From Methyloceanibacter methanicus (GTDB lineage: Bacteria > Pseudomonadota > Alphaproteobacteria > Rhizobiales > Methyloligellaceae), in the NCBI RefSeq assembly GCF_001723285.1, contig NZ_LPWG01000011.1, positions 252,501-316,500 of the forward strand: a DNA stretch of 64,000 nucleotides. Direction: 5' to 3'. Positions 52,143 through 63,130 of the stretch are shown here, piece after piece (positions within the stretch are counted from its first letter, which is position 1; every line of letters begins with the position of its first letter). The position numbers and the translations under genes are program-made. The notes beneath the pieces were generated by a model that had not been told where the DNA came from, did not search any database, and saw only the letters and a program-made list of their open reading frames with translations.

Positions 52143-53566
52143 TCAGCTCACGCGGACGAAGCCGGCGAGCCCCGTCTTCTGGTGCTCGATCACGTGACAA
52201 TGAAAGGCCCAGTCGCCAGGATTGTCGGCGACGAGACCGATATCGATCGTCTCCCGCCGGTTCAGAACGATCGTGTCGGTCCAATTGGAGGGGAGCGTCC
52301 GCTTGTTGGACCGGAGCGGGCGGAACACCTGCCCGTGCAGGTGGATCGGATGGTCGTTCGGACTTTCGTTGCGCAAGCGAAGCACGTAGGGACGCCCCAG
52401 CTTCAGATCCGCGACCGGCGCGATGCCCTTGGCCGCGTCTCCTTGCCAGGGCTGCCGGTCGATCGACCAGAACGTATAGCCGAGCGACCCGCAAAAGCCG
52501 TTATCGGGCTTCAAGCCGTCGGGCGACCAGCCGAAGACCATCTCCACCACCTCGAGACCATTCGGATCGAAATCCGGCACGTCGTTGGGCGGTAGCGGCG
52601 AGAGCTCGGCGAGCGACCGGCCGAGGCTCGATCCGGTGGCGCGGAGCGTTGCCAAGGGGCGGATCCGCTGGGCCGTTCTATACGTCACCACCACGTCGCT
52701 ACCTTCCGTGTCCGGCATCCTGATCGCGATGTCGAGCCTTTGCCCCGGCGCAACCGTGATGGGCGCGTCCGGCGTCGGCCAGGGCAGCGCCTCGCGCAAA
52801 GGATGGCCGTCGGCCCCGATGATGCGTCCTGCCGCGCCGTCTTTTTCCACCCCGTCGAAGGTCAGCCTGTAGAATCGCGTCGTGTCCGTCGCGCCGAGGC
52901 GAAGACGGACGAGCGAGCCGGCCCGGTGCTCGTAGACCGGATTTTGCCGCCAGTTCGCGGTCATCACCGTGCCGAGCGTTCCTGCCCGCGCCGCCGCCCG
53001 CGCCGAGTACAGCTTCATGAACTGGTCGTCCTTGCCGATCCGGAAATCGTGCAGGTTCAGAACCGTCTCGCGTCGAAGCCCGGGTCGTCCTTCTCGGCGA
53101 CGACGATGATGCCGGTCAGGCCGCGCGCGATCTGGTCCATGGTCCGGCAATGCGGATGGTACCAATAGACGCCCGCGTCTTCGGGCGTGTAGCTGTAGTG
53201 CCACGTCTCGTCCTTCTGGATCGGAAACTGGGTGAGATAGGGAACGCCGTCCATCTTGTTCGGCACGCGCAAGCCATGCCAATGCATCGTGGTCGCCTCG
53301 TCGAGCAGATTGGTGACGTCGATGGAAAACGGGACACCTTGCCTCATGCGCAAGACCGGAGGCGGCCCATCGGGAAACACGCTGACCATGTCTTCCGTGA
53401 CCGCATCGCGCAGACGGTACCGTGCTGACTGGATGCGCAGTTCGGATGGCTCGGCTCCGGCGGACTTGGCAAGCGCGGCGAAGCCCGTGGGCATGGCAAG
53501 GCCGGCAGCGCCGCCGCCAGCCAGTCCGAGAAACGTCCGGCGATCGATCTCACCGTGCCTTTTCAT
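52143..53566 (-). CDS. Tat-exported multicopper oxidase, one frameshift
   Basis: Periplasmic copper oxidase of the laccase/CueO group. The twin-arginine signal is DRRTFLGLAGGGAAGLAMP (about 8-27). Copper ligands are visible in four groups: MHWHG, WYHPHCR, HPIHLHG and HCHVIEHQKTGL. The last Leu sits at the type 1 axial position. The frame breaks at about 53075 (GACGCG-AGACGG), where one base restores DAETVLNLHDFRIGKDDQF; the corrected length is 474 aa. Roles may include copper or manganese oxidation; none is certain. Confidence 0.9.
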
Positions 53567-53740
53567 TAGAATATTTCCAATGTTATCAGTGATCTAAGGG
53601 ACAGCCTACGCGCGCGCGACGGACATTTCCATGCCGCACGCGCAGCCGCGAACCGCGTCATGTTGTCTTCCGGATCGGCCGGTTTCGTCCCCAACAGGGT
53701 GGCGAAAACCGAGGCCGCGGTGTAGCAAGTGAAGATCAAC

Positions 53741-53817
53741 GGCCCCGTAGCTCAGCAGGATAGAGCATCAGATTCCTAATCTGAGGGTCGCAGGTTCGAA
53801 TCCTGCCGGGGTCACCA
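53741..53817 (+). tRNA. tRNA-Arg (anticodon CCT)
   Basis: A 77-base cloverleaf: acceptor GGCCCCG pairs with CGGGGTC, D arm GCTC/GAGC, anticodon stem TCAGA/TCTGA with loop TTCCTAA (anticodon CCT), T arm GCAGG-TTCGAAT-CCTGC and encoded CCA. It reads the rare AGG codon. It marks the left edge of the accessory island, a common attachment site for integrative elements. Confidence 0.97.
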
Positions 53818-54148
53818 ATAAAATCAAATACTTATGAATTTTGACTCGCGAAACCTAATGAGAACATTGAGTGGATAGCTACCATATAGCTACCGCTCGG
53901 ATCCGCAGCTCACCGATGGAAAAGCATTTCGACAAAGCGCGTCTTTGGCGCGAAGATTGGTTACCGGAATGCTCATTCCAAATTTCGGCAAACGTCTCGC
54001 GCGAACCTTGATGATCTGTCAGCGAACTCGATCGCACGGAGGGACTCACGCGGCTCAGAGAGCGTAAGCAAGTAGAGCCTGACAGCAAAGCCGGCACGCC
54101 TGCGGAACCACTTCTCAGTGACGGATTAGGCGCGCAGGGGTAAGAGTT
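53818..54148. other. AT-richer gap between tRNA-Arg and the island
   Basis: These 331 bases are clearly less GC-rich than the chromosome. A small direct repeat TAGCTACC lies at about 53876-53898 (TAGCTACC ATA TAGCTACC). I see no integrase, no second copy of the tRNA 3' end and no convincing ORF. It may be a left-end remnant of the mobile element. Confidence 0.4.
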
Positions 54149-55162
54149 ATGCGCAAAAAAACAGTTTCCCGTGGTCAGGTCTCACGCCTGGATCTCGTCT
54201 ATCCGCCGATCTCCAACCAAGAGGCGGTGTGGTTAGAAGACGATCCCGAGGTCCAGGAAAGACTGCGCGCTAGCAACCTCTACATGATTGGCGGGCGACC
54301 CGAGGCAAGGTTCACAGACATCGAACTGGACGACGAAACGCACACCGTTCGGTTCAATGTGTGCGTGGGAGATCTCCAGAGCGAACCTGCTGCACTGCGT
54401 CTTTCGGACATTCCCGGAATCAGGGGGCATGACGAGTATTATTTGGAAGCGGGCGAGAAGATGTTCCGGGCATGGGACGGGCCCGTCCGTGCCGATGGCT
54501 CAAACGTTCTAAACTGGTTCACGACCGACAAGCTACTCTGGGACAAGAGCCGGGGTCTTCCCGGCATTGAAGGTCTCGACCGCGTGAGCGATTTAATGAC
54601 GTACGACTTGCTGTACGTCGGAATCGCGAAGAAAAATGATACGTTCGAAAGACTCTTCAAGCGCGGCCATAAGGCTCGCGTGAGCATCCTAGCACACGAG
54701 CCTCAGCGCTATCCCGGCGCGCGCGTGACTGATGAAACCTTCCTCTTCGCCTTCCGCGTCGAGCCGCTCTTGCTGCAAACCTTCGATCCGGACCATGATT
54801 TCACAGAAGAAGATTTCATGAGACAGCCGGACGAGAAGCGCGTGCTGGCGGATGTCGAGAAGGCATTCGTGAGCTTGCTGAAGCCACAATATAACATCAT
54901 CAAGTACGGCAATTATCCGAAAGGATCCGACGGCCTGTACGGCACCGGCATTGACCGCTACGGCTATCTCATCGGCGAGAGAATCGCGTTCAACACGGCG
55001 CACGGGCGCATTCGGGGTGCATACGATCCGCGGGGCATGATTTCCAACGAAGCGGACTTCATCTTCGTCGATGGCGACAAGGTGTCGTTTTACGTCTCCG
55101 GTGTGGACTTTCCGGCCACGACCAGACCGCCAAAGCTGCCTGAAAACCCCGGTGCGTGCTAA
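54149..55162 (+). CDS. Candidate GIY-YIG-like nuclease, hypothetical
   Basis: A 337-aa soluble protein. Residues about 150-185 (YDLLYVGIAKKNDTFERLF then KRGH) look like the YVG strand, Arg and His positions of the GIY-YIG fold. Residues about 230-245 (VEKAFVSLLKPQYNI) supply the conserved Glu and the Pro-x-Asn ending. This assignment is my motif reading. The N-terminal 140 residues (GIRGHDEYYLEAGEK) have no known domain. A weak AGGGG site precedes the ATG. It is convergent with the SbcC-like gene (56 bases apart) and is the first gene after the tRNA. Confidence 0.55.
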   Translation: MRKKTVSRGQVSRLDLVYPPISNQEAVWLEDDPEVQERLRASNLYMIGGRPEARFTDIELDDETHTVRFNVCVGDLQSEPAALRLSDIPGIRGHDEYYLEAGEKMFRAWDGPVRADGSNVLNWFTTDKLLWDKSRGLPGIEGLDRVSDLMTYDLLYVGIAKKNDTFERLFKRGHKARVSILAHEPQRYPGARVTDETFLFAFRVEPLLLQTFDPDHDFTEEDFMRQPDEKRVLADVEKAFVSLLKPQYNIIKYGNYPKGSDGLYGTGIDRYGYLIGERIAFNTAHGRIRGAYDPRGMISNEADFIFVDGDKVSFYVSGVDFPATTRPPKLPENPGAC

Positions 55163-55217
55163 GGCATTCTACATGAAAGCGTCTGGGCTGGGCATTGCCC
55201 CAGGGGCATCAAAAAAG

Positions 55218-58200
55218 TCATGCCGTTGCGAGGGGAGCCGTGCCGGCCGTCGACGGAACGGTCCTGGACGGCAGGGAGATGATCGAGACATTGACGCCAA
55301 TGGCGGCGCGCGCAATGTCGAGAAGATGCTGATGATGGGTGAAGAAAAGAACCTGGGTCCTTTTTGCCAACTGAGCCAGAACCTTGATTCCGGCGCTCGC
55401 CCGTTCGTCGTCGAAATTGATAAATAGGTCGTCGGCGATGAAAGGCAATGATGGTGCATGCTCCAGGAAGTCCTCTACGGCGGCCACGCGCAATGCGAGG
55501 TAGAGCTGGTCGGCACTGCCAGTGCTCATGCCTGAAACCGTCACCCTTGTTTCCGTCCTGTCGGCGCCGGCAAGCTGCGCTTTGTCGCTGTCATCAAAGT
55601 CGAGCTGCAAATCAACGAAGGAGCCGCCGGTTAGAATCGCGAATAACTCTCCTGCACGCTTGAGAAGCGGGGCTTGTTTCTCGCGACGATAGCGCTCGAT
55701 CGCCCATTGCAACAGAAGTTCGGCTGAACGCAGGCGCATGTACTCTTCAGCTATGGCTTTCATTTCTGCAAGTGCTGCCTGCCTATCGGCGGCAGCGCGT
55801 GCCGCGCGGTCATCACCGCCAACAGCTTCAAAGGCACGCCGCGCAACCGATCGGGTTTCAGTCGCTTCCAACTGACGGTTACGGAGGTCGGCCAGCTCCC
55901 GATTGACCGTCTCTTCACGCGCCGTGACTTGGTCGATATCGGCGCCTTTGCATTCGGCGGCCAATTCGGACAGGGACAAACCATCACCGTCCTGAGAAAG
56001 GGTCGTCGCAACGATTTGCATCTCGGAACGGAGCGTGCGGGATTCATCGGAGCGATGGATTGCGATGCGAAGTTCTTCCGTGGAGGTGACGCCGGCAAGT
56101 GCCTGCAAGCGCGCGATGGCTTCCTTCGATTCCCTTCGCGCTTGCTCGCATTCATCAGCCTTTTTCTGTTCAGCCGTAATCCGTGCATCTATTTGAGCGG
56201 CGGTTTCCTGCGCCTGTGTGGCCTCCTTCAGGAGGCGTTCGAGTTCCAGTGCCGCGCTATCGGCGTTATTTTCGGCGAGTTGCGGATAAATCGCCGCTAC
56301 GATTTCCGATGCTTCTTTTTCGAAGCGCGCAATGTCACGTTCAATCTTCTCGATACGTTCACGCTTGAGTTTGGCGATATGGCCAGCCATGTCGCGCATC
56401 CTTTCGATGACATCGATCTGGGTCTCAAGCGTTTCAACGGTCGCTTTAGCGTCCAAGCCAAGCGCGGCGATGGCCTCCGACCATTGCTCCCTCCAACCGG
56501 AAAGAGACTGCTCGGATTCCTGGAGGCCTTTGCGCTTGCGCGCTGCATCCGAGGTGGCCTTCTTAAGCGCGTCTTCCAATTTTCGCCGGGCGTCGGCTTT
56601 GGCAATGTGCTGCCGCTGGATATCGGCTGCCAGCTCGACAACGACACGCAGCGGCTTTTCCGAGAGTGTTTTGGGTTCTATCTCGAACGGGGACAGCTCG
56701 TCCATTAGCAAGGCCTTCACGCGGGATTCTTCGTCGCGCAGAAATGCGGTCTCTCTCTCCGCGATCGCTTTCGACTCCAGGGCCTGGAGAATTTGCTCAC
56801 GGATATCGAGCCAGGCAAGCATGTCGTCCGCCGCAAGGGGCTCGAGAGGAATGTCCCTCCAGAGCGCGAGCCACTGGGCGGTAAGCGCCTCCTCGTCGCC
56901 GCAATAGCCGTGCTCCTGGCCGCGCAGTTCCTCTAGCTGTTCTTCCTGATCTGCAATTTGCCGCGCAATCTCCGCAAGACGAGCCGTCGCTTCAGCTTTT
57001 TCATAGCGCTGATCCGCAACTTGGTCGGCGTTGCACGTTGCCAGCTCGTAGGCATCGGCTACGGAGCCGCTTGCGTCGAAAGCCTCGATCTCGCTCTCGG
57101 GCACAGAGATGTTTTCGATGTATTTGCGACGAATGATCGACCAACCGGCGTCGCGCCGCTGCCTGAGGCGGGTCAACTCATCCAGCGGCACTGCATGTTC
57201 GGTGTCGGTTACACGCTCGAACGCCTCTTGGCTACGTTTGAGAGCTAGTTCGGCATGGCGGATTTGATCCCGGCAGTCTTGCAGGCGCTGCGCCGTCTCA
57301 CGGCCACGGTCGCGATGGCGCTCGACGGCCTCCTTTTGCGGGACGGGCAATGATCCGAGTTCGACGCCGGCGCCCAAGGACGGCCTCATGCCCTTATAAA
57401 GCTTTCGAATTGCATGCTCTGCGTCCGCCGCCTCCTTTTCGGCTGCGGCGACTCTCGCCGGTATGTCGCCGGCCTCCCGCGCCACAGTGATGGCGGCTGC
57501 CAGGCTGGAGAGGTCGGCCGCCTCGCCTTCATCCCCGATCTCTTGCGCCAGCGCGGAAACCAGCTCGTCGGCGTCTTCCGATGCCGCACGGGCATTCGCT
57601 TCAGACGCTACGAGTTCACCGTGGCGTTTTGAGAGGGCGCGGGCATGGACTAGCTCGGGGCGCGGCGGGATACGATCTGCAATGTCACCGCTGTTCTCCG
57701 CCTGCCAGGCGAGCTCGGCGGCAAGCCTCTGGAGATCCGATTCCGCAGCGGCGAGTTCGGCGCGACGCTTTGGAAGATCCGCCTTTTCAGCCCGGACTTG
57801 TATGCGGTGCTCGTTCAACGTGCGAATGTCGTCGCCCCGCGCGAGAAGCCCTTCATCATAACTTAGGGCCGATCCTTCCGCGCGAAGCCCCTCAATTTGC
57901 TCTGTCAAGGTTGTGAGTCGAATCTCGGCTTGCGTGTCGGCGCTTAACGCATCTTGCAGCTGCTGCGAAGCGTCTTCCGGCAGCGGGACAACAGCTCCCA
58001 TATCGGCAATGCGGCTACCGGCATCGACGTGTCTTTGCACGTTCCGATAAACCCGCCGAATTCGGGCCAGCTTGCGTCCTTCTGTTGCCCTCGTCTCGAT
58101 ATCCGCTTCCAGCGCCGCGCACGCTTCCTTCGCCTGATCCAATGCCGTGCGCAATTCATGCCAGCGTGCGGCGAGGACGGTGTGTTCACGCATCCCTTTC

Positions 58201-58784
58201 TCAGCCTCGTCCAGCCTGTCCTCGGCCTGAAAGTATTTTCGATGCGACGCCCTGCGCTTTGCCCACAGAGCATCCGCGTCGGCATGCAGCTTTCTAAGAT
58301 GCTCGCGAAGACCGGTAATGCCCGCTCCTGCGGAAAAAAGAATCTGTCCTACATCATCCTGCGCTTCGAGGATTTCCCGGCCTCCCTGGCGGAACCGGGC
58401 ATGATCGAGACAAAACATGCGGGCATAAAACGCGCGTTCCGCGCCGTTGAGGAAAGGCGTAAGCGCCGCCTCACTCGCAGGCAAAGGCGTGCCGGATTTG
58501 TCAAGCAGCGTATCCTTATTTCCCTTGCGCCGGACGAATTCGAGCGCATTGCCGCTTCCTTCAAGGTCGGCACCAATGCGCATGTTGCCGTAACCATGCA
58601 GGAACCCGTGCGGGCTATTGGCGGGTACGCCAAACAGCAGATCTTCAATCCCGGAAAGGGCCGTGGATTTGCCTGCCTCATTGACACCGTAGATGAAATG
58701 GATGTCGGGTTCGGCTTTGGGCAGATCGAAGCCTTCGTCGCTGAAGTGCCCGTAGGCAATAAGGTCGAGGCGACGAATACGCAT
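55218..58784 (-). CDS. SbcC/YhaN-like SMC-type ATPase
   Basis: A 1188-aa Rad50-class ATPase. The N-terminal half-domain has MRIRRLDLIAYGHFSDEGFD and Walker A YGVNEAGKSTA (about 32-42). Long coiled coils fill about 170-1000. The C-terminal half-domain has the ABC signature SGMSTGSADQLYLALRV, Walker B LPFIADDLFINFDDE and the H-loop FFTHHQHLL. It follows the metallophosphoesterase gene by three bases. The two form an Mre11-Rad50-like DNA-end processing pair, most like YhaO-YhaN. I see no zinc-hook CxxC in the coiled coil. Confidence 0.9.
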   Translation of the reverse strand: MRIRRLDLIAYGHFSDEGFDLPKAEPDIHFIYGVNEAGKSTALSGIEDLLFGVPANSPHGFLHGYGNMRIGADLEGSGNALEFVRRKGNKDTLLDKSGTPLPASEAALTPFLNGAERAFYARMFCLDHARFRQGGREILEAQDDVGQILFSAGAGITGLREHLRKLHADADALWAKRRASHRKYFQAEDRLDEAEKGMREHTVLAARWHELRTALDQAKEACAALEADIETRATEGRKLARIRRVYRNVQRHVDAGSRIADMGAVVPLPEDASQQLQDALSADTQAEIRLTTLTEQIEGLRAEGSALSYDEGLLARGDDIRTLNEHRIQVRAEKADLPKRRAELAAAESDLQRLAAELAWQAENSGDIADRIPPRPELVHARALSKRHGELVASEANARAASEDADELVSALAQEIGDEGEAADLSSLAAAITVAREAGDIPARVAAAEKEAADAEHAIRKLYKGMRPSLGAGVELGSLPVPQKEAVERHRDRGRETAQRLQDCRDQIRHAELALKRSQEAFERVTDTEHAVPLDELTRLRQRRDAGWSIIRRKYIENISVPESEIEAFDASGSVADAYELATCNADQVADQRYEKAEATARLAEIARQIADQEEQLEELRGQEHGYCGDEEALTAQWLALWRDIPLEPLAADDMLAWLDIREQILQALESKAIAERETAFLRDEESRVKALLMDELSPFEIEPKTLSEKPLRVVVELAADIQRQHIAKADARRKLEDALKKATSDAARKRKGLQESEQSLSGWREQWSEAIAALGLDAKATVETLETQIDVIERMRDMAGHIAKLKRERIEKIERDIARFEKEASEIVAAIYPQLAENNADSAALELERLLKEATQAQETAAQIDARITAEQKKADECEQARRESKEAIARLQALAGVTSTEELRIAIHRSDESRTLRSEMQIVATTLSQDGDGLSLSELAAECKGADIDQVTAREETVNRELADLRNRQLEATETRSVARRAFEAVGGDDRAARAAADRQAALAEMKAIAEEYMRLRSAELLLQWAIERYRREKQAPLLKRAGELFAILTGGSFVDLQLDFDDSDKAQLAGADRTETRVTVSGMSTGSADQLYLALRVAAVEDFLEHAPSLPFIADDLFINFDDERASAGIKVLAQLAKRTQVLFFTHHQHLLDIARAAIGVNVSIISLPSRTVPSTAGTAPLATA

Positions 58785-58787
58785 GGC

Positions 58788-60053
58788 CTATGCTCCTTCC
58801 GCAGCAAGGCGCGCCTTGAGATAACGTGACGCTTCGCTGACAAGCGCGGGGTATTCGCCATTCAGGGCTGCCGAAAGCTCTCCGCTATCGGTATCCGCGC
58901 GAATGTCATGGGGAAGCTTTCGTACAAGCTCGCCGAGTTCCGCTTCCAGTTGCGCGAGAAATGCCGGGTCGTTTGAGGCTTCACCAAGAATTGCGGCGAA
59001 ATCGTCAGGTGCATTGGCGGCATCGTTCGCGGGAGCACCGACTTCTGGCTCCGTGCTGATGACGACTCGTTCGATCCAGGCAGCTTCGTCGCCAAGGGCG
59101 AGTGCGGCCGCTCGCGCTTCAACATCAAGCTGTGCATGTGACGAAAGTAGCTGGTCGTGCAGGGCGGTGCGGCCGGTCAGTTCGATGCGGCAGGCGATGA
59201 GCCTTCCCCCCGCGTTGCCGGCACTCTCTTCGATGGCTCGCGCCAGCCTGTCTATGACCTCGCTAAAGCTGTTGATCTCATCAACAGGAACGGGAACGTG
59301 GACCCAGCGGACAACGTCCGCCTCGACGGGTGCGATATCGACAACTTGCCCGTCCTCAACCGTGACTACTGAGGCGCTCTTGGCGCCGGTCTCACGCATG
59401 TGGCGCCCCTGTAGGTTGCCGCAAAAGACAACATACGGATCCTGGTGCAGCACCGTGCCCTGGTGCACGTGCGCCAATGCCCAGTAGTCGTAACCTTTGT
59501 TGACCAGATCATCGAGGCTGCATGGCGCGTAGTTCGCATGGCCCGGCATGCCGCCGAGGCCGGTGTGAAGGACGCCGATATTGAAGGCGCCCTCGATCGG
59601 GGCCGGGTAAGCCAGAACAAGGTTGTCGGTGATGTCACGTTGCCGGAAGCTCTGGCCGTGTAGCGCGACGCGCAGATCCTCAATTTCGAAAGTCTCAGGC
59701 TTTCTGGATGAGAACGCGCGAACATTCTCGGGCAGCGTCAGGCGCTTCGTAATCTGACTTTCGGCGTCGTGGTTTCCATAGAGAAGAAAAACGGGAATGC
59801 CGGCTTTCGCCAGGCGGCCCATCTGCGCGACGAAGAACAAGCCCGTCTGATAGTCGCGCCAATCGCCGTCATAGAGATCGCCGGCAATGATGAAGAAGTT
59901 GACCGCTTCTTCGATGGCGTAATCAACCAGGTTGGCAAAGGCGGTTCGGGTCGCCGTCCGGATGCGATCCGCAGCCGCTCCTTGCTGGCCGGCCAGGCCT
60001 CTCAGAGGGCTATCGAGATGGATGTCGCCCGTATGAATGAAACGAAACATCAT
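58788..60053 (-). CDS. SbcD/YhaO-like metallophosphoesterase
   Basis: A 421-aa calcineurin-type nuclease subunit (Mre11 class). Metal ligands are HTGDIHLD (Asp10, His12), IIAGDLYDGDW, LYGNHDAES, VLHTGLG and ALAHVHQG, a complete phosphoesterase set. A C-terminal region (about 260-420) would dock the ATPase. It starts ATGATG at 60053 and is translationally coupled to the downstream Rad50-like gene. It lies 127 bases after the E1-like gene on the same strand and might share its transcript. Confidence 0.92.
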   Translation of the reverse strand: MMFRFIHTGDIHLDSPLRGLAGQQGAAADRIRTATRTAFANLVDYAIEEAVNFFIIAGDLYDGDWRDYQTGLFFVAQMGRLAKAGIPVFLLYGNHDAESQITKRLTLPENVRAFSSRKPETFEIEDLRVALHGQSFRQRDITDNLVLAYPAPIEGAFNIGVLHTGLGGMPGHANYAPCSLDDLVNKGYDYWALAHVHQGTVLHQDPYVVFCGNLQGRHMRETGAKSASVVTVEDGQVVDIAPVEADVVRWVHVPVPVDEINSFSEVIDRLARAIEESAGNAGGRLIACRIELTGRTALHDQLLSSHAQLDVEARAAALALGDEAAWIERVVISTEPEVGAPANDAANAPDDFAAILGEASNDPAFLAQLEAELGELVRKLPHDIRADTDSGELSAALNGEYPALVSEASRYLKARLAAEGA

Positions 60054-60180
60054 GGCGCCCCCGTGCCCTGCTGGAATTCCTCATGATTTTGCGCATTCGG
60101 ACCAGCCGCGCCCGTTTGAAAAGCGGTAGAACTGGCTGTCCGCGCGTTAGGGTAGCATTCTAGCGAACGAAATGGGAACA

Positions 60181-61594
60181 TCAAAATCCCTCCACGGTGG
60201 TTTCGGTGCCGATTGCCTGGGCCGCGCCCTGGTCGAGCTGAACCGGAAGGTGCCCGTGCGCGTAAGGCACAAACCCTATGCGGGCGGCGTCCAGGTCTCC
60301 GAGGCTTGCGATCGAGCCGGCCACGAGTTCGAGCCCTTCGGCGCCGTGGAGCCGGCGTAGTGGCTCCGATAGTCCCATAGCGGCAGCGATGAGGCCGACG
60401 AACGGCACCCCCACTGTGCGCGATGCAAGCTGTGTGAGGCCGCAAGCGTCCAGACCGGTTTTCCGAAGCGCAACGTAAGCCGGCAGGGATGTCAGATCTG
60501 GCTGTTGCGATCGACTGTGCTTCGACCAGACTTGATCAGGGCGCCTCGATGCAGGGAAACTGTGCATCGAGAAATTCCGAAAGCCGTCAGGCCCGGCCCC
60601 GAGACCAACTTCGACGACAAGCTCGAAACCAGCCTTGTCGAGATCGGCGCGCGCGAGCGCATTATCTACGCCGCACAGTGCGACGCCGGGTTCGTGCGGT
60701 GCCCGCCTCGTCCATTCTCCAAAGCGCCGCTCTTCAAAGTCTGTGCGGAAACCGACACGCTCCAACCACTCTCCGACTGCGCGCGTCTTCTTGCGGCCGA
60801 CAAGATCGAGTGAAGAGAGCAACGAGGTGCTGTCATTGGACTCGGCAATGCGGTCGAAATCCTGCAACATCAGCTCGACCGCGCTGCGGTCACGGTATGG
60901 CAGGCAGACCAGAAGCCACGCGAATGCCTGGCCGAGATTGCCGAGCCCGATCAGCCACAGGCGGGAAGGCAGATAAGCCAACATAGGCTCGGTAGCGTCA
61001 TCGGCGATCCAGTCCGCGTCGGGCTGCCACAGCGATACGCCCGCGCTGCGCCGTCCGGCCATCGCGTGGTTGCCAGAGTACCAGGCGAACAATTCAGCCG
61101 CGCATGCACCCGCCGCAACCGCCGCCGTAAGCGGATTGACGGTATCTTCGGCAAGGCGTCTTTCGGCGCGAGCGGGAACGACGCCACCTCGCCATCCTTG
61201 CCACGTCAGTTGCCAGCACGGCTGCGTCGTCCCTTCTGTCACACATGTTCCGATGAGAGCGGCCGGCATCGTTGTCCGGCCCTGTTCGACAAGACGGCCC
61301 CCAACTTTCGACGGCCGCCGCCAGATCGGCATCGGCCGTCAGCGGCAGAAGCAGTGGCATGTTGCGCATGCCGACCACCTCGACCCCGCCTAAAAAGGTG
61401 CGGCGCGCGAGATTGATGAGCGTGAGAAGAGCGATCTGGTGCGGGGTGGACTCCGCGAGTTCTGGACCGACATGGACCGTGAGTCCAAAACCGTGAAGCA
61501 GGTCCATGGCCTCGTCAACGGTTTCGGCCTGGCCGTTATCCATGAAATACTTGGCCGTGCGATGCAGCCGCGTGTGATCGATTGGGACGCTCAT
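60181..61594 (-). CDS. E1-like ThiF-fold activating enzyme, one frameshift
   Basis: Adenylating enzyme for the ubiquitin-like protein of this operon. Start ATG 61594 (MSVPIDHTRLHRTAKYFMDN) with GGAG 7 bases upstream. A run of five C at about 61298-61302 has one extra base; removing it joins VESWG to RLVEQGRTTMPAALIG, giving 470 aa. Residues 1-205 are an unassigned N-terminal domain. The ThiF Rossmann part has WLIGLGNLGQAF (GLGNLG 216-221), LQDFDRIAESND (acidic and SN positions), VGRKKTRAV (Lys) and CGVDNALAR. The usual Arg after SN is not evident and there is no CxxC zinc site. A candidate catalytic Cys is in LDACGLTQLASR. Confidence 0.85.
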
Positions 61595-61596
61595 GG

Positions 61597-63050
<1,454 letters not shown>

Positions 63051-63130
63051 CGCATTTCCCCTTATCGGTGACCCGCCAATCCGGGCCTTAAGGAGTTAGC
63101 GATGGCAGGGCGAAAAATCCGGAAGTCGCC

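Noticed and set aside
53818..54148. Integrase remnant or attR site by the tRNA
   Set aside because: No tyrosine or serine recombinase motif and no second copy of the tRNA 3' end found; only a short TAGCTACC repeat.
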